DNA of 14,277 nucleotides from Erysipelotrichia bacterium (GTDB taxonomy: Bacteria; Bacillota_I; Bacilli_A; Erysipelotrichales; Erysipelotrichaceae), in assembly GCA_009929095.1 (NCBI GenBank), contig SABF01000016.1, positions 1-14,277 on the forward strand, read 5' to 3'. Below, one piece after another: positions 6,688-14,277 of this stretch. Both the position numbers and the translations under genes were made by a program. The stretch's first letter is position 1, and each line of letters begins with the position of its first letter. Below the pieces are notes generated by a model, which made no database searches, had not been told where the DNA came from, and saw nothing but the letters and a program-made list of their open reading frames with translations.

Positions 6688-8031
6688 CTAATCTGCTCCA
6701 AACTTTGATTTTACAACGCCGACAACCTTTTCAACTTCATATTTGCAGATTTCATCTGTTTCAGCTTCTGCCATTACTCTGACCAGAGGTTCAGTGCCGC
6801 TCGGTCTTACTAAGATTCGCCCATTGCCATTCAGGCTTACGTTCACTTCACTGATTGCTGCCTTGACCTCCGGATCGTTCATCGCCTGGTCTTTATTCTT
6901 CACCCTGACGTTGACCAGCAGCTGAGGATAAATCTTCAGACCTTCCAAAAGCTGTTCAGCTGTTTTCCCAGTTTCCTTCATGATTTTCAGATAGATCAAA
7001 GCTGTAATCAGACCGTCACCAGTTGTTTCATGATGCTTGAATATAATATGTCCAGACTGTTCGCCGCCGACGATATCATCCTCTTTGCACATCTGTTCAT
7101 ATACATACTTGTCACCAACCTGTGTACTGGCAACTTTGATTCCTTCTCTCTCCATTGCCTTGAAGAGTCCCAGATTAGCCATAACAGTCGTCACGATCGT
7201 ATTGTGATTCAGTTTTCCAAGATCTCGATAATACTTACCGGTTACATAAAGTACATGATCACCCGTAATCTGATTGCCAAGCGGGCTGACCATAATTTGA
7301 CGGTCAGCATCTCCGTCAAACATCAGTCCAAGATCATAATCCGGATGTTCCTTCATAAATTCAATGAACTGTTCCGGATGTGTAGATCCGCATTGGGTAT
7401 TGATGTTAGTCCCGTTTGGTTCGTTATGCATCACATAAACTTCAGCGCCCAGCTCTTCGATGAGTCTTGGTGCAGTAAAAGTACTGGATCCATTTGCACA
7501 GTCCATGGCAACCTTGAAACCGGTCAGATCGAGATTGATTTCTTTCTTTACCCAGTTCAAATAGTCTTCGATGCCTTTCGGATACTCTTCAATATGACCT
7601 ATCTCTGCATCGATCCGATATTCAATTTCGGTCAGTCCATCAATATAATCCTCAATCAGTCCTTCAATATCAGCTGACAGTTTAATTCCCTCTTTGGAGA
7701 ATATCTTGATGCCGTTATCATAAAACGGATTGTGGCTGGCACTGATCATGGCACCGCAGGCAAAATCTTCCACTCTTGTCAGATAGGCAATCATCGGTGT
7801 CGGGCAGTAGCCGGCAAGATATGCATCACATCCTTCAGAAGCAATTCCGGCAGCCAGTGCATTTTCAAGCATGCTTGAAGAAAGTCTGGTATCCTTGCCG
7901 ATAATAATGCTGTGACGGCCATCTTTTGAAAAATAATAGCCAAGATAGCGTCCTACCAGGAATGCCCGTTCAGCAGACAGTCCTTCATTGGCTCTTCCGC
8001 GAATTCCATCTGTTCCAAAATATCTACCCAT
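6688..8031 (-). CDS. glmM: Phosphoglucosamine mutase GlmM
   Basis: GlmM converts glucosamine-6-phosphate to glucosamine-1-phosphate in the cytoplasm, on the way to UDP-GlcNAc and peptidoglycan. The 447-residue length is normal for the family. It begins with the typical G-R-Y-F-G-T-D-G-I-R-G. The phosphoserine loop is I-S-A-S-H-N-P (Ser99), the magnesium loop is D-G-D-A-D-R (Asp239, 241, 243), the sugar-binding loop is G-E-Q-S-G-H (323-328), and the phosphate-binding loop R-P-S-G-T-E-P is at 409-415. Its ATG overlaps the end of cdaR by 8 bases (ATGGGTAG), and AGAGGCAGGTG upstream may serve as ribosome site. Placement after cdaA and cdaR is the conserved Bacillota arrangement, where GlmM is known to bind and inhibit CdaA, linking wall-precursor and c-di-AMP synthesis. 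Confidence 0.97.
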   Translation of the reverse strand: MGRYFGTDGIRGRANEGLSAERAFLVGRYLGYYFSKDGRHSIIIGKDTRLSSSMLENALAAGIASEGCDAYLAGYCPTPMIAYLTRVEDFACGAMISASHNPFYDNGIKIFSKEGIKLSADIEGLIEDYIDGLTEIEYRIDAEIGHIEEYPKGIEDYLNWVKKEINLDLTGFKVAMDCANGSSTFTAPRLIEELGAEVYVMHNEPNGTNINTQCGSTHPEQFIEFMKEHPDYDLGLMFDGDADRQIMVSPLGNQITGDHVLYVTGKYYRDLGKLNHNTIVTTVMANLGLFKAMEREGIKVASTQVGDKYVYEQMCKEDDIVGGEQSGHIIFKHHETTGDGLITALIYLKIMKETGKTAEQLLEGLKIYPQLLVNVRVKNKDQAMNDPEVKAAISEVNVSLNGNGRILVRPSGTEPLVRVMAEAETDEICKYEVEKVVGVVKSKFGAD

Positions 8032-9475
8032 TGTTTACACCTGCCTCTGTATTGCTGTCAGTGGAAGTATTAGACTCACCCAGCACATTCAATGTATATG
8101 TTGATTCTGTCAAGCTGTAGGTAATCAAACCGCTGCTTGGCTGATCGACCTGAAGCGGAAAATCCTGAACACCAGGCTGAGCATCCTTCATATCAACATA
8201 GACGTTGATATTGTCTGCTGTGATCGCATCAATATTTGCCTGCGTGCCAAATACTGTAATACTGGTCGTTGTCTTGTTATTGGGCTGTGATGCTTTGTAG
8301 TTATTCACGTTGTTCTTGTAGTTGATCTTGACGCCATCAATCGTTTTAGATACGCCGTCTCCCAGGGTGACCGTCATAGTCACCTGATTAATATTGGAAG
8401 AGTTTGCACCTGTTGGCAGCGTAATTGGTCTCAGCACAGTCGAAATATCCTTCGTCAGTGATGAGGCGTTCAATGTAACTGCAACCTTCTCGATCTGACC
8501 AAGCACAGATTCCGATCCATAAATAGTAACCGTCTGCTGATCCATCGAAATGGATTCAATTGCTTTGCCATTCGGAACCGTTCCGCTGACTTCTGCTTCA
8601 ATGTTAACAGTCTTGTTCGGCGAAGTAACTGGTACTGATACATGAACAGTATTTGGAACAATATCTGCAGTTACCGGCTGCCCATTGGCATCATAAGCTA
8701 TCAGCTTCGCTTCCTGTGTGAAGTCTGCTGTCTGACCAGTAACATCGATCAGCGCTTTTACAAAGGAAATTGTACCAAGCGTATCCTTGGATGCTCTGAC
8801 ATTCACTTTGGTATATTCAAATTCCGGTGTGCCGACACTGTAGATGGAATCCATCTTATCCTGATTTATAAAATCATAGGATAGTTCAAACTGCTGTGTG
8901 GTTTTCTTCTTCAGCGTAATCGTAGCATTGGTCGGATCAACTTTAACCGTGACACTGTCACCAAAGCCTTCGGCAGTAAGCTTTACTTCATGAGTTCCTT
9001 CTGTCAGACCTTCCAGATCTGCCACAATAACTCCAGCCGAACTGGTCGCCGCATTGGTAACGCTTGTTGCATCACCCACAACCGTCAGATCTGCTGCTGT
9101 CGGAAGACCGCTTAGTTCAAATACATCACTGTTGTATTTTGCTGTCACCTTCTGAGAAGCAAGTTCACGTGAATACTTCAGCGGCTGGGTATACAGCGAA
9201 GACTGAGAATTGTAATTAACCATAACATACATGAGCACTGCAAGAATCAGAGCAACCATCTTTGTATAGCGGCGATTGAAGAGTGTATGGTCGATAAAGG
9301 AGGAGAACCAGCGGATAACACGAAGAATTCCATCTTCGATATGCTGATAGGTAGTGGCAACTTTGCGACTTTGGTGGGCAATTCGATTGGCAAGTTCTGT
9401 TTTACTGGAATTCGCTTCCTGTTCAGAATTCTGCTTTTCTGAATCAGCACCGTTTCTTCCTTTATTATCTGTCAT
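8024..9475 (-). CDS. cdaR: CdaR, YbbR-domain regulator of c-di-AMP synthase
   Basis: The 483-residue protein has a polar cytosolic N-terminus (1-70), one transmembrane helix (about 72-89) and a long extracytoplasmic part made of about four YbbR-type beta repeats of roughly 80-90 residues, rich in Val, Thr and Asn. The end, from about 463, is a short Ser/Thr/Asn-rich tail. In Bacillus and Listeria, CdaR is anchored beside CdaA and modulates its cyclase activity. The length equals that of the Bacillus subtilis protein. The start is set by an ATGA overlap with cdaA and a full Shine-Dalgarno at 9481-9492. I assign it from position plus domain architecture; individual repeat boundaries are approximate. 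Confidence 0.92.
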   Translation of the reverse strand: MTDNKGRNGADSEKQNSEQEANSSKTELANRIAHQSRKVATTYQHIEDGILRVIRWFSSFIDHTLFNRRYTKMVALILAVLMYVMVNYNSQSSLYTQPLKYSRELASQKVTAKYNSDVFELSGLPTAADLTVVGDATSVTNAATSSAGVIVADLEGLTEGTHEVKLTAEGFGDSVTVKVDPTNATITLKKKTTQQFELSYDFINQDKMDSIYSVGTPEFEYTKVNVRASKDTLGTISFVKALIDVTGQTADFTQEAKLIAYDANGQPVTADIVPNTVHVSVPVTSPNKTVNIEAEVSGTVPNGKAIESISMDQQTVTIYGSESVLGQIEKVAVTLNASSLTKDISTVLRPITLPTGANSSNINQVTMTVTLGDGVSKTIDGVKINYKNNVNNYKASQPNNKTTTSITVFGTQANIDAITADNINVYVDMKDAQPGVQDFPLQVDQPSSGLITYSLTESTYTLNVLGESNTSTDSNTEAGVNNG

Positions 9476-11046
9476 AACGATTCACCTCCTTTTTTAGAGG
9501 CTTTCTTCGAATCTTCGTCATCCATGCTGTCGATCATTTTCAGTGTCTTATTGAGATCATCATTGAGTCCCATTAGTTTTGTTAAGTCGATTTTTCTGGT
9601 ATCAAACTGGCTTGTGCTAGACTCATTATTTTTTTCAGTCTGTTCGCTGGAAACGGGTCGGCTTGATTGTCTAGTGGAAGAATACATCATTTTGGCACGT
9701 TCGCGTGCCGCCTGAACATCTTCCGGTGTCATGCGCTGTGAAGACGCATCCGTATCCAAAGAAGCCGCAGGTGCAGCCTGTTCAGCCGATCTGACATCAT
9801 CCTGTGATGCAGGATTGGATGTCGCATAGTTTTCAGGCGCAGACATCGGTCGGATATGATTTTCAGATGCATTCTGACGATTCCCTGTTACATAGCTGTC
9901 ATTTTCCTCAAATCTTCTTCCTGCGCCATCCTTTGGATAACTTGGAATTGGACGTTCCTTCTTGCGGGGAAGTTTGATTTCAGAAAGTTCTTCTTCAAGT
10001 TCTTCAATCTTTTCGTTCTCACTGTCAGCAATGACAGTATCCGTTTCGGCTGGAATCACTTCTTCCGCTTCCACTTTCTCAGGGATTTTCTCTTCCTGTT
10101 TCTTAATTGCAAGCTTGCTCAGAACACTTGTTTCCTGTTTCTTGACATTGCCATTTCTAACCTTTTCACTGTGTCTGCGGCGCAGTTCATTGGTATCATC
10201 AATCACGACATCGCGAGCCGGAGGAGTCTGAGAATTGCGATGAGATCCGCCGGAAACCTCGGTCTCTTCACCGCAGATCACACGCAGCAGATAATCGCGC
10301 AGCTGTTTCTTATTGACCTGGAAAATCTTGCCGCCTTCTGTTACCGAAATATTGCCGGTTTCCTCAGAGACGACAATCGTCACTGCATCAGTAATTTCCG
10401 AGATGCCAATTGCAGCCCGATGTCTTGCGCCGAAACGAGATGGAAGTTCCAGATTAGTCGGTGGGAAATATGCACTTGCACAGGCAATCTTGTCGCCCTG
10501 AATAATTACAGCACCATCATGAAGCGGTGTAGAAGTAACAAAGATCGATGTCAATAATTCTGCAGTCACATCCGAGTTGAGCTTCGTTCCGGTCATTATG
10601 AAATCATCAAGTGAATGCGACTGTTCAATGGAGATCAATGCACCAGTCTGATCCTGGCTCAGCAGCATTGCAGCCTTTACAATCTGATCAACGAGATTTT
10701 CCTTTTCATCACCGGTCAGGGTTGTAATGCGTGAAAACACATTGGACTTGCCAAGTTTCTCCAAGAGAGATCGAATCTCCGGCTGAAAGATAATAATGAT
10801 CGCCAGAAACCCCCAGTTCAGAAAAATGTCGGAAAAATAAGCCAGTGTCTTCAGGCCGAATATCTTTGCAATGCCGTCGATAATCAGCACCAGCAGAATC
10901 CCCTTGAATATTTGAATTGTCCGGCTATTGGAACGGACAATTCGAATTGAATAGTATAAAACCAGCCACATCACGAATATATCGATGAACATGACTGTGA
11001 TCGTCCGAATATTTTCGAGCGTCAAATTCAGGTTATAAGTCGACAA
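9472..11046 (-). CDS. cdaA: Diadenylate cyclase CdaA with long C-terminal extension
   Basis: CdaA joins two ATP into c-di-AMP at the membrane. Residues 1-90 hold about three transmembrane helices (about 14-32, 46-62, 72-88). The cyclase (DAC/DisA_N) domain spans about 95-255 and has the two catalytic motifs: D-G-A in P-L-H-D-G-A-V-I-I (Asp177) and R-H-R in G-A-R-H-R-A-A-I-G (208-210). Most CdaA proteins are about 270-285 residues; this one is 524. The extra ~260 residues are rich in Glu, Lys, Ser, Asn and Pro, look largely disordered, and end with a more ordered segment (I-D-L-T-K-L-M-G-L-N-D-D-L-N-K-T-L) near 485-505. The frame is uninterrupted and ends in an ATGA overlap with cdaR, so the tail is real rather than read-through. 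The start is TTG at 11046, chosen from AAAGGAGTG at 11062-11054 and agreement with the family's N-terminus. Confidence 0.95.
   Translation of the reverse strand: MSTYNLNLTLENIRTITVMFIDIFVMWLVLYYSIRIVRSNSRTIQIFKGILLVLIIDGIAKIFGLKTLAYFSDIFLNWGFLAIIIIFQPEIRSLLEKLGKSNVFSRITTLTGDEKENLVDQIVKAAMLLSQDQTGALISIEQSHSLDDFIMTGTKLNSDVTAELLTSIFVTSTPLHDGAVIIQGDKIACASAYFPPTNLELPSRFGARHRAAIGISEITDAVTIVVSEETGNISVTEGGKIFQVNKKQLRDYLLRVICGEETEVSGGSHRNSQTPPARDVVIDDTNELRRRHSEKVRNGNVKKQETSVLSKLAIKKQEEKIPEKVEAEEVIPAETDTVIADSENEKIEELEEELSEIKLPRKKERPIPSYPKDGAGRRFEENDSYVTGNRQNASENHIRPMSAPENYATSNPASQDDVRSAEQAAPAASLDTDASSQRMTPEDVQAARERAKMMYSSTRQSSRPVSSEQTEKNNESSTSQFDTRKIDLTKLMGLNDDLNKTLKMIDSMDDEDSKKASKKGGESL
9481..9492 (-). 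promoter_or_regulatory. Strong Shine-Dalgarno for cdaR inside the end of cdaA
   Basis: On the minus strand AAAGGAGGTGAA lies 5 bases before the cdaR ATG (9475-9473). It is a near-perfect match to the 16S anti-SD. With the ATGA overlap it suggests both coupled and independent initiation of cdaR. Confidence 0.75.
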
Positions 11047-11053
11047 GGCAACA

Positions 11054-11081
11054 CACTCCTTTCGCGCTAATGATTATATCA
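11054..11081 (-). promoter_or_regulatory. Extended -10 promoter and ribosome site of the cdaA-cdaR-glmM operon
   Basis: On the minus strand TGATATAAT (11081-11073) is a perfect TGnTATAAT extended -10. The T-run 17 bases upstream (TTTTTA) is only a weak -35. The start point would be near 11066, giving a leader of about 20 bases that contains the Shine-Dalgarno AAAGGAGTG (11062-11054), 7 bases before the TTG start. Confidence 0.65.
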
Positions 11082-11139
11082 TAGGAAGGTCCCAGTAAAA
11101 AAGCGACGATGGGAAGTTCAGAGCAACAATATACTGCCA

Positions 11140-11187
11140 GGATTCGGACTGATGTTACCCGTAACTGATTCCTGCCTGTCTGAATCC
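11140..11187 (-). repeat. Long inverted repeat between the deacetylase gene and cdaA
   Basis: GGATTCGGAC (11140-11149) and GTCTGAATCC (11178-11187) pair over 10 positions with one mismatch. An inner GTTAC/GTAAC repeat (11154-11158, 11161-11165) is nested in the 28-base loop. It starts about 34 bases after the deacetylase stop and lies 60 bases upstream of the cdaA -10. No T-run follows on the minus strand, so it is not a typical terminator. It may be an mRNA 3' structure or a protein site. Confidence 0.45.
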
Positions 11188-11220
11188 GGGACATTTGGCT
11201 TCTATTTGCTTTTCAATCCT

Positions 11221-12515
11221 CTATTGCACAGAAGCCGCAAACTGTTCCAGGCTTTCCCCGCCGCGTATGCGAATGCGCGGCAGACGCAGCGGATTCATGG
11301 ATGGATCAATTTTCCCGTGTTCCGTTGTAAAAGCAAGTTTGGCACCGGCATCTCTGATAATTGTTTCTGCGCTGTCATTTACGTCACCAAACGGGTAGCA
11401 GTAAACAAATCCGCCATCCAGATAATCAAATGACTGTTTCGTATCTGCTACACCTGTTTCATAATCAGTGCATAGAAGCCTGCCGCCATGGCCCTGTCCA
11501 GAGCAGCCGCCCTGGTGCATCAGAAAACTATGCGACTGCAGTTCAATGCCGTCTTCCCTCATTTCCCATAGATCATATGGCATTGTTTCACCAGCCCAGC
11601 CACATATAACAAACAGACATGCATTTATCCCGATTTCTTCAGTTCTGGATAACCCCAGGCATGAAACGACGCATCGTTATCGTCAATCGTGATCGCCGCC
11701 GACTTCTCCGGCACCTGTGCTCTGCCTTCCATGAAGTATTCAATTTCCCGCATGGAAAGAACTGCATACTGATTATCCTGCAGATACTGAAGCTGCTGAT
11801 CAAACTCCTGAACTTCAACCCAATTTCCGTCTTTGCCTGTTTCTCCTGATGCTGCACTATAGAAAAAGTGATACATCAGAACCGGTACTGAAGAGGCAGA
11901 AGCTGCAGGCACATCATCTGAAACATGACTTACCGACTGCACTTCAGAAGACGGAATATAATAGATGCCATTCTGAAAGCGAATACCATACCTCGGATCA
12001 GATTCAGAAGGTGTGACATAAATTCTGTAAGTGTCTGATGTACCCTGCATATGAACCAGTGTCTTTCCCTTTTCATCCTGAATTGTATAGTCGTCTGCGG
12101 TTAAAAGCTGTTCCGCGTAAGGAATCAAATTGGTTCGATTGGGATACCATCGCTCGCTAGCCTGAACACTGCATGCATCGATATAGAAAGATGAGTCTCT
12201 GACGATCAGATATCCACCTTCTGCTGCATCTGAAATATCCAGCATTGCCCCTGCTTCAGTATGACCGGCCGGAATCATAACTGTGCCGTTTTTTCGATAG
12301 AGTACTGTGCTGGATCCAGTCACGATTTTCGCTGAAAGAAACGGTGTCGGATCCTGTGCGCATGATTTATCTGAAGTGTTTGACGACGGTGTCGGATGAG
12401 CGGCAGCAGGTTCACTGCTTTGAGAGTCAGCGGGCTTGGAACAGCCGCTCATCAAAAGCACTGCTGCAAGTACAGACTTTAGAAGCAAGCCGAATTTAGG
12501 TCTTTCATATTTCAT
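11221..12515 (-). pseudogene. Polysaccharide deacetylase lipoprotein, split by a single-base frameshift
   Basis: Two frames together make one deacetylase. The first (12515 to 11625) starts MKYERPKFG, has a hydrophobic signal segment and the lipobox L-M-S-G-C, a Ser/Pro-rich linker, a beta-rich region, then V-P-V-L-M-Y-H and the metal-site motif I-T-I-D-D-N-D. It stops at TAA after E-L-K-K-S-G. The second frame continues I-N-A-C-L-F-V-I-C-G-W-A-G, then the histidine motif S-H-S-F-L-M-H, and C-Y-P-F-G-D, ending at 11221. Restoring one G in the run at 11629-11631 rejoins them as a 431-residue protein. NodB-family enzymes remove acetyl groups from peptidoglycan or other surface glycans; the lipobox places this one outside the cell on the membrane. 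I start at 12515, not at the upstream ATG (12539), because AAGGGAG lies at the right distance. It could be a sequencing error in an intact gene. The phosphatase gene lies 47 bases upstream. Confidence 0.8.
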
Positions 12516-12562
12516 TTCACATTCTCCCTTATCTGACATAATATTCTGTAAAAAATGTCACC

Positions 12563-14194
12563 TCAGATGCTGTCATCACGATTGTCTTTGCAAGTCATTG
12601 CCTGCTTATACTCAAGGCAAAGCATGGTAATATCATCAAACTGCGGCGCTTCGCCAACAAACACGTCAATGTCTTCCTTTACTGCCAGAAGAAGCAGTTC
12701 TGGCGATGCAGAGATATTGTTATTCAGCACCTTTGCCAGTCGATTCATGCCATACAGCTGATTCTGACTGTCTGTCGCTTCTGTTACGCCGTCCGTATAT
12801 TGGAACAGCTTATCACCCGGTTCCATGGTAAAGCGTCCAGCTTTGTATTTAATATGCGGCATGCCAGCGAGTACAAATCCCGGCTGAATCTTCTGTGCTT
12901 CATACGGAGCTCCATGCCTGGAAATATACGGCAGTTCATGTCCGGCATTGACAAATCTGAATTCACCGGTTATCAGATCCAGAACGCCTTCAAATGCAGT
13001 GATGAACATACCTTCGCTGTTAGACTGACAGAGAAGATCATTGACTTCAGAGAACACGGTTCCAAGATCCAGCGTGTTCTGGGAGTGATCCTTGATCAAA
13101 GTCTTGCCAATCACCATAAACAGTGCTGCCGGAACACCCTTGCCTGAAACGTCGGCTGCAACCACCGCAATGTGACGCTTATCTACCATGAAGAAATCAA
13201 AGAAGTCTCCGCCAACTTCCTTGGCCGGATACATAACTGCATAAATATCAAATTCACTCCGTTCCGGGAATGGCGGAAATATGCATGGAAGCATCGATGC
13301 CTGAATCTGCGTAGCCACATTCAGCTCTGCACGAATGTGTTCCTTCTCAGCGGTGACTTGTGAAAGATGAGCGATATAGGATTCCAGTTCTTCCGTCATA
13401 TAGTTGAATGACTGTGCAAGTGTTTCAATTTCATCTCCGGTATGGATATTCACCTTGCAGCTCTGCAGATCATTCATGCTGTTTTTGATATTGCCGGTTG
13501 CCTTTGCCAGTGCAGTTATCGGTTTTGCGATTTTCCGCTTAATGTAAGCAATATAAACCCCTGCAGCTATGACAGATATCAAAACCATAATCTCAACCAG
13601 TTTGACAACAAACGCTCTGATATCAGAGTTGATCTCATCCATGGAAATATCAACACTGGCCAATGCCACTGACTTGCCGCTGCTGTCAACAACTGCATTG
13701 TATGCAGAAGCAATATAACCGTATTCCTCACTGCTGGTAATCAGAATGGATTCATTGGAGCCGGGATTTCTGAAGGCATTCACCATGAAATCTTTGCCTT
13801 TGCCATAATATACATCCGAATCGCCCAGATGACAGATTCCTGCTTCTCCCTGTTCCCCGACATCCCAGATATAGACCATATGATCTTCATAAGGAATGAC
13901 AACATAAAGATACTTCAGCCCGACTGTTTTCTTAATCGTCAGCAACTGTTTTTCAACCGTACTGTAGTAATCATCTTTCTGCAGAGTTTCTAAATATTTT
14001 GCAATCCGATCGCCATCAATATAGGAAGCAGCAATCTTTGCCTGGTCCTGTGCTATTTTTGCATAGTAGTCCTCCATGCGATCTCGATAATTTACTGCAA
14101 TCAGATAGCCCATTGCAATGGTAATCGCCATCATGACAAGTATCATGGCACCAATCAGTTTGGATTGAAGTTTTCCCTTGATATGTGCTCTCAT
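12563..14194 (-). CDS. Membrane sensor with HAMP and SpoIIE/RsbU-type PP2C phosphatase domain
   Basis: The 543-residue protein has a transmembrane helix (about 13-34), an extracytoplasmic sensor region of about 155 residues (35-190, Cache-like in layout), a second helix (about 197-218), HAMP (about 219-272), a helical linker (268-300), and a SpoIIE/RsbU-type serine/threonine phosphatase domain (about 313-530). Metal-binding motifs are V-G-G-D-F-F-D (Asp330), A-D-V-S-G-K-G (Asp348), Q-Y-T-D-G-V-T-E (Asp468) and Q-F-D-D-I-T (Asp520/521). Such proteins dephosphorylate STAS-domain anti-anti-sigma proteins in partner-switching pathways. No kinase or STAS partner is visible in the window, so the target is unknown. 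The ATG overlaps the stop of an upstream gene (ATGA), with AAAGGAAG as ribosome site; the deacetylase gene follows 47 bases later with no clear terminator, so all three may be one operon. Confidence 0.92.
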   Translation of the reverse strand: MRAHIKGKLQSKLIGAMILVMMAITIAMGYLIAVNYRDRMEDYYAKIAQDQAKIAASYIDGDRIAKYLETLQKDDYYSTVEKQLLTIKKTVGLKYLYVVIPYEDHMVYIWDVGEQGEAGICHLGDSDVYYGKGKDFMVNAFRNPGSNESILITSSEEYGYIASAYNAVVDSSGKSVALASVDISMDEINSDIRAFVVKLVEIMVLISVIAAGVYIAYIKRKIAKPITALAKATGNIKNSMNDLQSCKVNIHTGDEIETLAQSFNYMTEELESYIAHLSQVTAEKEHIRAELNVATQIQASMLPCIFPPFPERSEFDIYAVMYPAKEVGGDFFDFFMVDKRHIAVVAADVSGKGVPAALFMVIGKTLIKDHSQNTLDLGTVFSEVNDLLCQSNSEGMFITAFEGVLDLITGEFRFVNAGHELPYISRHGAPYEAQKIQPGFVLAGMPHIKYKAGRFTMEPGDKLFQYTDGVTEATDSQNQLYGMNRLAKVLNNNISASPELLLLAVKEDIDVFVGEAPQFDDITMLCLEYKQAMTCKDNRDDSI

Positions 14195-14277
14195 TTTGTC
14201 TTCCTTTCGTCCGGTGCCAGACTGACATCAGCTCGGACATGTCCGTCTCGCAATGCATACAGCAGTCTGCTATCGGT
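14191..14277 (-). CDS. C-terminal end of an unidentified gene, cut by the window edge
   Basis: One minus-strand frame is open from the right edge for 28 codons and ends with TGA overlapping the phosphatase ATG (ATGA). The peptide is polar (ends L-A-P-D-E-R-K-T-K) and I do not recognise it. The 4-base overlap and the Shine-Dalgarno lying inside it are what make it believable as a gene end. A partner of the phosphatase would be a natural guess, but nothing here shows it. Confidence 0.5.
   Translation of the reverse strand, partial: TDSRLLYALRDGHVRADVSLAPDERKTK

Noticed and set aside
6495..6782. Plus-strand 95-codon open frame across the intergenic region
   Set aside because: Runs into the end of glmM, has no Shine-Dalgarno and no family resemblance.
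7030..7677. Plus-strand open frame (215 codons) opposite glmM
   Set aside because: Antisense shadow of glmM without recognisable motifs.
9856..10557. Long plus-strand open frame (233 codons) opposite cdaA
   Set aside because: Lies entirely antisense to a well-supported gene, is Phe/Cys-rich in a way typical of shadow frames, and shows no recognisable domain.
1..14277. CRISPR array, tRNA or rRNA
   Set aside because: No regularly spaced repeats and no tRNA or rRNA signatures were seen on either strand.

Overview
The window reads as low-to-mid GC Bacillota (Firmicutes) chromosome, most plausibly Erysipelotrichia-like or a related low-GC lineage. The grounds are the cdaA-cdaR-glmM gene order, GGAGG-type ribosome binding sites, a TTG start, sigma-A-like promoters and U-tract terminators. 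The lineage is inferred from gene content only. Almost everything from 1.87 kb to the right edge is on the minus strand and is ordinary-looking, cell-envelope-related core genome.

Left end (1-1870, plus strand): a damaged, patchwork stretch. Bases 1 to about 245 are GC-rich and encode the C-terminal part of a biotin-dependent acyl-CoA carboxyltransferase. This runs in frame, with no linker, into the middle of a C45/penicillin-acylase-like Ntn hydrolase that lacks its N-terminal nucleophile half. The hydrolase part has a probable -1 frameshift near 790 that carries the frame past its natural stop (829-831) and through its own terminator (902-933). It is followed by a RhuM-family gene with a Fic/Doc-like C-terminus, broken by a frameshift at about 1340, a stop at 1731-1733 and further decay.

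Envelope block A (1876-6420, minus): an OmpR-type response regulator and sensor kinase form a two-gene operon ending in a strong terminator. An alpha/beta hydrolase and a membrane-anchored MurF-like ligase follow as an overlapping pair with their own candidate promoter. Two contiguous 10-bp direct repeats sit on the regulator's promoter and look like an autoregulatory site. A stretch of about 200 bp upstream (6486-6687) has no gene.

Block B (6688-11046, minus): cdaA, cdaR and glmM overlap end to start, behind an extended -10 promoter. They encode the c-di-AMP synthase, its YbbR-repeat membrane regulator, and phosphoglucosamine mutase, which makes glucosamine-1-phosphate for peptidoglycan. CdaA carries an unusual C-terminal extension of about 260 residues that looks disordered.

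Block C (11221-14277, minus): the last 28 codons of an unidentified gene overlap (ATGA) a membrane sensor with a SpoIIE/RsbU-type PP2C phosphatase domain. A polysaccharide deacetylase lipoprotein follows, split by a single-base frameshift at 11629-11631.

I do not see a clear new defence or mobile system. The points most worth checking are the chimeric join at about 236-256, the three single-base frameshifts (assembly error or real decay), the CdaA tail, the membrane MurF variant, and the direct repeats on the response-regulator promoter.
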